A stretch of DNA of 23,971 nucleotides. Source: Paraglomus occultum. Lineage: Eukaryota > Glomeromycota > Glomeromycetes > Paraglomerales > Paraglomeraceae. This document shows positions 1 to 12,908 of the stretch, piece by piece (position 1 is the stretch's first letter; every line of letters begins with the position of its first letter). Both the position numbers and the translations under genes were made by a program. The stretch lies in assembly GCA_910592205.1 (NCBI GenBank), contig CAJVPJ010000480.1, forward strand, positions 1-23,971, given 5' to 3'. The notes under the pieces were generated by a model. It searched no databases, was not told the origin of the DNA, and worked only from the letters and a program-made list of their open reading frames with translations.

Positions 1-829
1 AAGTTGTGAATTGGGATAGGGAATGATGGTTTTAAAAAAAGGGGAATTATATTAATATGTAGTCGGTCGCTGCATCATGTGTGTCTACATGCAAAATGAA
101 CTTGACGCCACAGAGATTCTAGGGTTGACGCCATAAACAATTTAGGCGATTTGTGTCCCTTCTTTGCGATAAATACTGGTATTAGTATGTTAACATTAAA
201 ATGCCATCAATTCATTACTAGCAGATTCGATAAAGTCTGTTTCTTTACAAATAATCGCGATTGATGTTTAACTTTAGCTCATTTGTTATATTTAAACACG
301 TGATACAAGTACAGAATTTGGCTTTTCGGGGTTTGGCCTTTTCTTTCTGTTTAGAAGCGAAGTGTATTTGACTAAAGAGTATAATATCTTAATATTAACT
401 AATAAAAATGTATTAATTGAGCATGTTTAATAGTATATTGTTTTATACTTGTATTATTAAAACTTAACAACAATATGGAGATATATAATAAAGTTATAAC
501 TTAAAGTTTGCGCGTGGATGTAAGGTTTAAGGGCAAATGACTTTATCAGGGCGTTGACACTAAATTATCAAACTATATTTATAAAATGATAAACATTTAG
601 CGCTCATACTACGATACAACTTGGTCGAAATGTTGACATAATTAAATATGAGTATTAATTGGTGCCACAACTTGCAAGTTTATCGAACTTTTTCGCAAGT
701 TAGCTCTTGACAAAAAAGTTGTCTTAATTCGGTTGATGTTTTTCTTGTGTCTCTGTGGCGTTGAAAACCCTGAATCTTTTTGAAAGCCAAACGTTCTCGA
801 AAAGTGCCTTCTTTTTTTTGATACGGATT
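1..829. other. 5' flank of TRM7, no gene seen
   Basis: AT-rich flank with no coding frame that I can support. It carries a short direct repeat (TTGACGCCA at 102-110 and 125-133). It also carries an 11-nt element, CTCTGTGGCGT, at 751-761 on the plus strand and at 105-115 on the minus strand. The last 80 bases before the TRM7 ATG are probably its 5' leader. The TRM7 frame stays open upstream to 755 but has no ATG before 830. Confidence 0.5.
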
Positions 830-2284
830 ATGGGGAAATCATCAAAAGATAAACGTGATATCTATTATCGGTTAGCCAAAGAACAAGGGTGGAGAGCTCG
901 CAGCGCATTTAAATTGCTACAAATCGATGAAGAGTTTGATTTATTCAAGGGTAAACCAAATGAATGTCTCATGTAATAGATATCATTCAATCAAGCATCA
1001 TATAAAAAGCTCTCTATTCCCTAGGCGTGCATAAGGCAGTCGATTTATGTGCTGCACCTGGCAGTTGGTCGCAAGTGTTGACCAAAAAGCTAAAGTACGC
1101 TCCACATAATACTACTCTTTTTCTTTCGAGAACAGATTGCAAAGAATTGAGTCATAGTTTTTTAATTATTATTACTATAGTGAGAACCGTGTTAATGATG
1201 AATCGCCCCCAAAGATAGTAGCCGTCGATTTGCAAGCCATGGTCTGTGTCTCTTTCTTTATCCCATAACCTGTTTAAATTAAATAGTTCTGACCCCATTC
1301 TGTATAGGCCCCCTTGGAAGGTGTCATTCAGATACAAGGCGATATCACAAAGTCATCGACTGCCGAACAGATTATTTCATACTTTGAGGGAGAATTGGCT
1401 GATCTTGTTGTATGTGATGGCGCTCCAGACGGTAAGGAATGCTCAAATATCAGCACATAACATGCATACGGTATAATACAACGTAAAGACAAATTATAGT
1501 TACCGGACTACATGACATGGACGAATACATTCAGGCGCAACTCTTGTTATCGGCCTTGAACATAACAACCCATATATTGAGGCCGGGTGGAACATTTGTT
1601 GCCAAGATCTTTCGAGGGAAAGATGTTACTCTGCTTTACGCACAGTTGAAAGTATTTTTTCCGGTTGTTACGTGCAGCAAACCAAGGAGCTCGCGCAATT
1701 CTAGTATAGGTATGTTGTGTGTAATGACGCGTGTATGTACGTAGAAACATTGCTAACAATGTTGGTTGATGCAATAGAGGCGTTTGTCGTTTGTCAGAAC
1801 TATACTCCGCCTGAAGGATATACACCAACTATGGCAAACCCGTTAATGGATTTTTCGTACGGTAAAAATGCCCTTTAATCATCCAAGGAAATTCTCGATT
1901 ACAAATGCAAATCATTGTTAAACTGACGGGTATGGATTAGGTCCCGAGAACGAGTTGTTGGGGGTAAATCGTGTAATTGTTCCCTTTGTAGCCTGTGGAG
2001 ATCTTAGGTATTTTTGTCAAACTCATCCTGCTTTAGAACGTATAGCTTCGTGTGTTCGATTACTCAATTGTTACTGTATTGATTTTAGTGGGTTCGATTC
2101 GGACAAGACGTATCCGCTCGAGGTACGTTTTGTCGGTTCATTTTGTTATGTATTTGCAACCTGATATCTAATATTCGATTATTACTAGGGAGAGAGTCTG
2201 GACCCACTTCAACCGCCAATAAGTGCTCCATATAAAACAGCCATATCGTTGAAACAACAGAATTTTTACAACAAAGTCCCATAA
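830..2284 (+). CDS. TRM7: tRNA (ribose-2'-O-)-methyltransferase, Trm7/FTSJ1 family
   Basis: Predicted to methylate the ribose 2'-OH at positions 32 and 34 of the tRNA anticodon loop using SAM. In yeast the partners are Trm732 and Rtt10/Trm734. Nine exons join in frame to 288 aa: 830-950, 1025-1094, 1181-1241, 1308-1431, 1500-1709, 1778-1861, 1941-2007, 2089-2122, 2189-2284. The introns are 66-86 bp and GT-AG. The SAM site [13 protein letters not shown] and the full K-D-K-E catalytic tetrad of RrmJ/FtsJ enzymes are present: K28 (RSAFKLL), D121 (VCDGAPDVTG), K161 (FVAKIFRG) and E196 (SSIEAFVVC). Other family blocks are [14 protein letters not shown] and VPFVACGDL. The length is close to yeast Trm7 and lacks the longer human C-terminal tail. 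ATG 830 is the first in-frame ATG and gives the family start [14 protein letters not shown]. Function is sure from the motifs; exact splice sites are inferred from phase and homology. Confidence 0.95.
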
Positions 2285-2526
2285 CGAAAATCAATTCTAT
2301 TAATATTTATTGATAAATAATATTACAAACCAAATCGACTGGCAAAAAAACTGCCACAACATTATTGCTGCGTCATCGCTTCCCCTCTCTCCCAATGTTT
2401 TAATCATAAATTAGTTTGTCATGAAAATTATCATTAATTATGGCAGCAGCAAGCAGCTAAGTTATTGTTATTAGCATTGCGGCTGAATAATACAATCACA
2501 TATGGCTGGTATTGTTTCGTCTCGCA
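2285..2526. terminator. shared 3' region of convergent TRM7 and SEC6
   Basis: The 242 bp between the two stop codons must hold both 3' UTRs. A minus-strand poly(A) signal AATAAA (TTTATT at 2306-2311 on plus) lies only 22 bp beyond the TRM7 stop. SEC6 transcripts ending there would nearly reach the TRM7 stop and overlap the TRM7 3' UTR. This is a signal match only; no cleavage site is proven. Confidence 0.45.
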
Positions 2527-4892
2527 TTAAGAGCTTAGCTTGCTGAATATTGTGGGTTCGCCGTTAAATGGACCACTATCTTTTGCTTTGCTTTTAATAT
2601 TTTCCACAATCTCTTTAACATGTGATCTCTCCAAATCGTCTCTCCTGCTTAGGATGTCCTCAATTAACCCAACAGGTACGTCTCCGAATGATTGCCTCAA
2701 TTTGTAATATTCCAAGTATATGGTAGCACGAGAAGCGGCAAGCACTTCTGATAGCCGCTCCAATGCGTCAAATCTTATAGCCAGTTCGTCCTTTGGAATC
2801 AGCTGGATGAAGAAATCGCGCGCAAGGCGAATATCTTTATGCATTATTTCAATAAATTCACCCATCCTAAACTTGGCTCCACGTTGTCGCATCGCTTCAA
2901 AACAAGCAATCAGAAAAAGTTCAAGGCTGCTACTCATCAGCGTATGCAAAAGATATGCGTTAAGATGATTTTTAAAGTCTTGTGTATAGTCCTTCAATGT
3001 CTCGATTATGAATAACATCGGATCGCTTTGATACCATTCGGCAGTGTACATCTGGCTAAAGGGACGTTTAAGGTCATTGAATACCACGTCCAATATAGTA
3101 TCCGTACCTACTTTTGCTACGTTCAAAAACCCATCCATTGCAACGTTCAAATCAGCGTTAATTTGAGCGCGATATCGTTCAGCCAACATTGGCTCGAGCC
3201 GCTTGACTACATCTTCTGTAAATTCAGCACATCTTATTTGATCGTTGGACAATGCCATTACATATTCCACGAAACCGGGTGGAGCTTCCTCTCGCTGATC
3301 CATCTGCTTCTTTGCTTCCGATTTTATTACCCTTAGCCATTGTTGTTGCGTATCTATCATTACTTCGCTACATTGCTTTACTACATTAGCAAGTATCTTT
3401 GCTTGTCCCGATTCCGCTGCGACGTCAATCTGCTGATTGACCATTTGGAACATAATGACTGCCCCTTGCAGTAGATACAGCATGTCAGCGTCTTTTTCAG
3501 GAGGCTTTGCACGTTGTACGAATTCGCCAACTTCATCATTCATCAAGTTCTTGCTCCACTCTTCCAATTTGCTGTGTACTAGTTTCATATAGTCATCAAC
3601 GAGTTCCTGCTCTCTACCATCTAGCAGACGTGGCTCTAGCATATCTTCAGGCACACGAAGTTCCTTTGCCATCCTCTTGTGATATCTACGAACAAATTTA
3701 ATCATCCTCAGCATTGTAACTGCATCCAGATCGGACTTGGATAACTTATCAAGCATATTATATATGTGTCTATGATACTCTAATACAAATACTGCAAAAA
3801 TATTGTACTTCTTTGGAAATTTTGGTACTAGTTCCACATTAACAAGCTTTAGATCGTCATAGATGAATTCAGTGTTTTCTAATAGCTGCGGGGGATCTTC
3901 CTTGAATCCATCAAAGAAGCTATTAAACATATCGGAGATGGAAACATGTAATTTATTCAAAAACTTGCTTCTATATGATCTAATTGTACGTGGACTTGTC
4001 CGTATTGATTTGAATTTTGTAGCCAGATCCTGATGAGATTGTCGTGCTTGTTCAGCTGTCGTTGCCCGCTCATCTGCCTGTTCTTCAGCCTCAATTATTT
4101 TCACCAAACGAACAACCACCGTGCCTCTACCAAGTCTGGCCAAGTCAATTAGATTCCTCGTCAAGGTCCACAAATAATTCTCAAACACCTCTAGCAGATC
4201 GTCCAAAGGTTTAAAGTATTTTTGTAACGTTACTGTGACGTCCTGTGATGCATTCTTTGCTTGGAACATTGTGTTATCTTTAAATTCTGCCAAATGAAAC
4301 AGTTGAAAGTGGACAAGTAACAAGTTCTTGGCCGGACCCGTTGGATCCTGCTTATCATTAGACAAGAGTTCACGTATCGTATCAAGCTTCGTATACATCT
4401 CTTGCAATTTGTTTATTGTCTCTTCGGTGGCGACAAAGTTCCTATGTACTTGAGAAATCTGGCAAATTAATAGGAAATTAGACCACACAATTTATGTTCT
4501 TATACGAAATCATCGCACATGCAACGACATTAAACGTCTATCGTTTTTGAAGTGAACCGCGTACGATTAAATGGGAAAATTGTTAAACTGACCTGACTAA
4601 TCCTAGGAAAGTGTTGTATCATTCCTTGTGCTGAGGAGCAAAGCTTATCTATTCCTTGCATATTTTCTTTAATAACTATCATTTCCTTTCTGGACGTATC
4701 AAGTGTCTCTAAGCCCTGTCTGGTATTATCCAACTGTGCCTTCACCCCTGTCTTCAATTGCGCATCGGTTGTTGCTTTCTCTTTGGCAAACCTTTTACGC
4801 AACAAACTAACTTTCACCAGATCGTCTGGCGATCGCAGCAGCTCGGTCATACGTGCTATAGCTGCGTCCACAGCGTCACTTGATGCTTCCAT
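2527..4892 (-). CDS. SEC6: Exocyst complex subunit Sec6 (EXOC3)
   Basis: Sec6 is a core subunit of the octameric exocyst, which tethers secretory vesicles to the plasma membrane at growth sites such as hyphal tips. Two exons on the minus strand, 4892-4593 and 4458-2527, join in phase 0 across a 134 bp intron and give 743 aa. The first 100 residues are charged and helical (LRSPDDLVKVSLLRKRF, then a probable coiled coil). The long second exon holds the Sec6 helical-rod domain, with VHRNFVATEE just after the junction and stretches such as FFIQLIPKDELAIRFDALER near the C-terminus. Length matches other fungal Sec6 proteins. ATG 4892 starts MEASSDAVDAAIARM. The spliced junction reads FPRISQISQVHRNF, where ISQ appears twice, so a slightly shifted junction is possible. 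No truncation is seen. The gene is convergent with TRM7 and divergent from calcineurin A across a 2.5 kb spacer. Confidence 0.93.
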
Positions 4893-7435
4893 GACTGAGT
4901 GAGCTGCTAGATAATGAAGGTTTAATTTTCAAAGTTTTACATAGTGAACGTCTTAGATGACATCATCAGTGCATTATGTAGCACGCCATTATGTAGCATT
5001 TAACGCATATATTTAATGAATTAAGCCCGACTTTTGTTGACGTTATATTCCCTCCCAAAATGAATTTGATATATAATGTAACTCTGAATAATGAGATAAA
5101 CTTCATGCTGTATCGCATCGTGTTCAAAAAAAGGGCAGTTATTAATTCGATTTTCGCGTTTGAATTTAACTTATTTACCCAAACCACATAAGATTGAACT
5201 TTTCTCTTTCACTTTCTCCAAAAATATAAAATTTAAAGGTTAAAAAAAATATAAAATAAAAGAGGGAAAAGCAAAAGTCGAAGCATGCCTCTAATTAGCA
5301 CAACCTATAATTCGAAACAGTCGCGTTATCTAGACAGCCCGGCCTTTTATTTGCCTGACAAAGGTTATTACGAGAACTCTGGTTTGTAGATACGGGCTTT
5401 AAATTCGATCAATAGTTGTAAAGTTTTAGCACTTTTCTCTAAGCATTGTAATTTCTCAGCCAAAGAACAGACTTTTTACTCAATACTAGTTAAAATTGTT
5501 GTCATGTTGCCAACATAAAATTGATTATATAGAGATACTGGTAAGACGTATTGAAAAATTGTAGCCAGTTTATCACCACAAGTTTCATACAATTACTGTT
5601 GCGTATCTATTTAGTAAATAAATTGAGAATTAACGTTTATAATATATTTACTAAACAATATTGAAGAATATCATAAACAAGGATAAAGTCTGTATTGTTA
5701 CAAAAAACTAGCTCATTACCTCTTTGGCTACCAACAATTTTGCAATACAAAATACAACGCGGACAGCCGTTACGTGACAATTTGTATATCGTTTCAATAA
5801 ATAATATTTTTGGATGTCCACTTGCTTAAGGATCAAGGAGATGGAGTGCAATAATGTCGAAATTAATATAGTGCAAGACATATAATATAAAAAGTAATTT
5901 TTAATATTGGCGACACATCTTTAGCGTTACTATTTAGGTGCTGTGACTCTTCCGGTAGTGTTTGATGGCCTGAGATGCGACATTAAAAATTTTTTTATGT
6001 TTTATTTTACAATAATCTGTACAATATTCCCTCAGCAATTAACCAAAATATTCTTCTGCAGAGTATAATACAATAAACAAATTTATAACAGTTATTATTT
6101 AATAGTGTTAGGAATTACAAAATGTAGACTCTAATTTGATTAGAATTATGGAACTAATGTAAATCAAACCGTTGGTTATTTTCTGATGTTATAAATATTT
6201 GGCTTTGTTTTAACATTAACTTTTAATTTTGTATAGCTTAATTCAAAGTTATACTTGGGATTCTTGGTAGTTGATAATCAAAAACATCGTTTTATGCCCA
6301 ACGAATCCACACATGGTGCAATTATAACAAATTGAAACAAAAATGAAGAAAAAACAGGTTTATATTTAAACACGAGACACGTTAATTTGGGAAATCTAAT
6401 TAGAAGATTATTATTACAACTTTTAAAATATTCGGTTGAATGATCGTCTATCACCTAACATTATTTAAACCGCGAAAAGTAACAAATATTAAATGTCAAA
6501 TTGGAAATTTCATACTTGTTGGGCAAAAATAAATAAATTAATTAATAATAATAATAATTTAATTCTAGAATGTTTATTTCGATTTTCTAAAAAAATTCGT
6601 TGTTAATGATATTACTATATAGTTAATTAACGATGTATTAAAGAACAAAGTTTCGTATCTTCATTAAAACTATACGAACATCTTTTACTTTCGATTCGTT
6701 GTTACGATGATTGTTCTGTATTTTATTAAATCGATGTTTATTCATGAATACGAACAAGGTTTATAAAAAATCAGTATTCCATCCTGTCTTCTTGGTTATA
6801 ATCTTCTTACTGTGAAATTCACGTATCGTATTACATAGAATTTGGCATCTTCCAACTAGCGTACCCTATTTAGCGTGAAACAAGAATAAAATAATGTAAC
6901 ACGGATGATTGTGGTTTTAGTCTGGAGAGCTGATATTAATATTAATATGATAAGCTTTTAAACTAATCTGCCATTGTTATATAACTCCCAGAAAACGTTG
7001 AAATTGATATGGAGGGCGGTCACAGACTATTATTATTATGAAACGTTATAGAGTTAAATGATTACCATTAACTCCGACATTTGCAATTACTACGGCATAT
7101 GATTCCTTATTTATTCAGAAATAGCTTATCTTTTGACTAAGATAGTACTCGAAAGAATATATAAGGCAAATATAATAAACACAATAAATGTAGTTTGCAA
7201 CACAAAAGACAATGCTGGCCGGAACATATTTTTTTTTGCATCATGTTATACATTGTTATTATTGTATCATATCATGTGAGATCTAGTTCGACCATCTGAT
7301 TCGAGAGCAAAGTTAATATAGAGACAAAGGCATACTGGCTAGTTCAAGCACTCACTCTCCCAACAGGAAAGTTCGTGTCTATTGGGCGTTTCCTGGCTAC
7401 GATCCGAGAATAACGTAACAAAAGAGTTTTTCTTT
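4893..7435. other. AT-rich divergent spacer between SEC6 and calcineurin A
   Basis: 2.5 kb without a supportable gene. No tRNA B-box with a matching A-box, no conserved protein fragment and no clear terminal inverted repeats were seen. It contains poly-A/T runs and a short (TAA)n tract. Promoters of both flanking genes should lie at its ends. The calcineurin side has CT-rich DNA ending in CAG at 7366-7368, which could be a 5'-UTR splice acceptor. The minus ORF at 4966-5187 has low-complexity composition and is not convincing. Confidence 0.5.
6543..6558. repeat. (TAA)n microsatellite
   Basis: About five TAA units in the AT-rich spacer, preceded by related AATAAATTAATT sequence. No function is implied. 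Confidence 0.7.
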
Positions 7436-10523
<3,088 letters not shown>

Positions 10524-10571
10524 GGCACGATGTATTTAATGGTTGTTAATTTATTGTTTCTGTAGATGATG

Positions 10572-10577
10572 AATAAA
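10572..10577 (+). terminator. Putative poly(A) signal of calcineurin A
   Basis: AATAAA 49 bp after the calcineurin stop codon, a typical spacing. This is a motif match only. Confidence 0.45.
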
Positions 10578-10874
10578 TTAATGGGAGAATGACCGATGGG
10601 ATTTTTGTGTCAATAGATTTGCTTATGCGTTCTCGCCCAAATTGATGTTGTCAAGGAGTCCTTGTCTTCATTATTCATTTCCTTTTTTTTTTCTTCGGCC
10701 TGTGTAAATCTGAAATGTCAACCTTACGAGTTGACAGACAAACAAGTTCTTGCGTTTAGTCATTAAGATCCATGATAAAAAACTGGGATTTTGCTCCATT
10801 ATAATTATTAACGTAACTTCGAAAAACTATTGAATGCATGATTTTGTTGTGATTTCGATAAATTCGCAAGTCCG

Positions 10875-11072
10875 CTAAGTTACAACTTCCTGAATAAAAC
10901 ATTTAATGTCAGCGAGTTCTTGTGACATGATAACCCCTGTGCAAAGGACATCCCCATGGTCACTAAACCCTTGAAATATGTGATCAGCGTAAAATATCCC
11001 AGGATACTCTAACTCCGTGTTTCCAATGCCTTCATCTGAGCCAAAAGTTCTCGTATTCGGATCTATCAACAT
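10875..11072 (-). CDS. Candidate 65-aa minus-strand ORF antisense to the ribokinase 5' end
   Basis: ATG-initiated 65-codon frame lying mostly in the 502 bp gap between calcineurin A and ribokinase. It overlaps the first 47 coding bases of ribokinase on the opposite strand. The composition is balanced and acidic (for example FYADHIFQGFSDHGDVLCTG), unlike the low-complexity shadow ORFs of the AT-rich spacers. I do not recognise it. It could be a small gene, a relic exon, or chance. The rest of the gap (10524-10874) holds the calcineurin 3' UTR and nothing else identifiable. Confidence 0.22.
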   Translation of the reverse strand: MLIDPNTRTFGSDEGIGNTELEYPGIFYADHIFQGFSDHGDVLCTGVIMSQELADIKCFIQEVVT

Positions 11073-12505
11073 CGTATGCAGGCCGATTATCGTCAGCCTT
11101 GTATATCTATTTAAAAATACTGACTGATATCATGATACAATAAGGATGACTTTTTCGCAGTACCGCATATAGTGCAAAGTGGAGAGACATTACACAGTAC
11201 TGGATATCAAAAGAGAGCCGGCGGAAAAGGTAGCGTCAAAAAGAAAATACGGTTCATAGACAAACCTTGTCAACATAGTTTTTTCATCGAATCCACACAG
11301 GAGCAAATCAATCTGTTGCCGTAGCCAAAGTATGTGTGTTCAATTGGAAAGGATTTTTTGGTGAAGAATTGTTTGCTGTTGCTATTATCTTTATCGATAA
11401 CATAATTTGTCGTATAACAAGGCAGCTATAAAGAACGTCTATCATGCTGGGAAGATTGGTAAAGATGGTGAATGGATTAAGGATTACATGATCTCTATTG
11501 GTGTCAATATGGACAACGTGCACGTGTCCAATTCGCAGGTAATTGAAACGAACGTTGCATTTAAAATAGTCGCGGATGAGTCAGAATATTAAGATCCATT
11601 TACGTATGCATATTATACTTCATTTTGGATGACGGCGCATTTATCGTCTTGCTTTTTCTTCTATTGTACAGCCGACGGGCAGAGCTGTCGTTCAAGTATC
11701 AAATGCGACCCATGATAACGCGATCGTACTCCTTCCAGGTTCCAATCATCAAATAACATTACAAGATGCTAAAAACGTACTGGGACATTTCAACAGAGGA
11801 GACTGGCTGGTAATGCAGAATGAAATAAATGATGGAGGGGATATCATGAAACTTTTCAAAGAAAAAGGTAGCGTGATGATTCGCCAACTAGCATTGCGTT
11901 ACTTTTGCATTCGTTAATTTACGTACTCATTCGTTCTACTAATATTGCTTGAATACACTTTTCCCGCCGCATCCTTAGGTTTGGTAGTCGTATTCAACCC
12001 CGCGCCAATGGTTCCAAACATTACTAGAAAATTCGATTTTTCCTGTGTTGACCACTTGATCCTCAATCAACACGAGGCGCGCCAAATCCATCCTCAACTC
12101 TCTGATAATGTTACCGGAAAAGAGACTGACGACATTTCCGACTTGCGCGTGGTGATTGATGACATTTCTGCGGCTTTTCCTCATATCACTACGATAATAA
12201 TAACACTCGGTCGACACGGTGTGCTTGCTAAATTCAAAGGAGACGACGACGTGTTTCAATGGGATGCAGTAAAGTCTGTAGTTAAGGATACAACCGCTGC
12301 CGGTGATTGCTTTACTGGTTATTATGTGGCTGGTCTGATACGTGGGTGTTCTATCGATGAACCCGTAAGCGGAGAGAGAATGAAAAATGCAATCAAGGTA
12401 GCCACTGTTGCCAGTGGGATTGCTGTGACTAAAGAGGGTGCAATGGATAGTATTCCAACTATGAAAGAGGTTGAAGCACGACGAATGGAACTAAAATTGA
12501 TTTGA
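11026..12505 (+). CDS. RBK1: Ribokinase (PfkB family carbohydrate kinase)
   Basis: Phosphorylates D-ribose with ATP to ribose 5-phosphate in the cytosol, feeding the pentose phosphate and nucleotide pathways. Six exons give 333 aa: 11026-11073, 11145-11229, 11301-11329 (29 nt), 11422-11538, 11672-11867, 11979-12505. The start MPSSEPKVLVFGSINIDDFF places the first beta strand and the sugar-contacting Asp as in ribokinases. The first PfkB signature is GGKGAN (42-47) inside GYQKRAGGKGANQS. The second is DTTAAGDCF (262-270), with D268 as catalytic base; family members more often have DTTGAGD, so Ala replaces the first Gly. NPAP (165-168) and the NQHEA block (188-192) are also ribokinase-like. The length is normal and there is no frameshift. 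The protein frame alone decides the tiny exons 1 and 3. Downstream it converges with the DHHC gene, with 403 bp between stops. Confidence 0.93.
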
Positions 12506-12908
12506 AGAAATTATGTTAAAGGTCAATGTAAGCCACTCAGTATTACAATTCCGTCAATGCCCTTGTCTTTGTGATGTTCATTGTCAGAGTTTGTTATCGA
12601 TGGGTTATATTACGAGCGAGAGTATTATTACATTGTTCAACGAATATGTGAGCTTTCAAATGTATTGTCATTTTGGCTTGCACGAAATCATGAACGAAAT
12701 AGAGACACGTAATAAATCGAGACAAACGTGCGCATGATTTCCCAGAATTTGTCGTGTACTATTGAAACATTGAAGACTGCATTTAGAAATGCGTAATATA
12801 TACCTATATTTTTGCGCCCAATATATAATGTCTAACGAGTCTGTGAAATCATCAACACGAACATTAATTACTTTGGGATACAAGCTAACCAAGAGTTTAT
12901 TATAAATA
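12506..12908. terminator. Shared 3' region of convergent ribokinase and DHHC genes
   Basis: No gene is seen in this stretch. A plus-strand AATAAA at 12711-12716 can serve ribokinase. A minus-strand AATAAA (12901-12896) sits 8 bp beyond the DHHC stop and can serve that gene. Small ORFs on both strands here look like shadows. Confidence 0.45.

Noticed and set aside
2720-3701. Plus-strand ORFs of 64-102 codons
   Set aside because: They lie antisense within the strongly supported SEC6 exon 2 and are shadows.
4966-5187. Minus-strand 73-codon ORF in the divergent spacer
   Set aside because: Low-complexity Ile/Leu/Lys/Asn-rich translation in AT-rich DNA, no motif, no splice partner.
7270-7320. Possible tRNA, because of a TTCGA..GATTCGAG word
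   Set aside because: No matching A-box, acceptor stem or anticodon arm could be paired.
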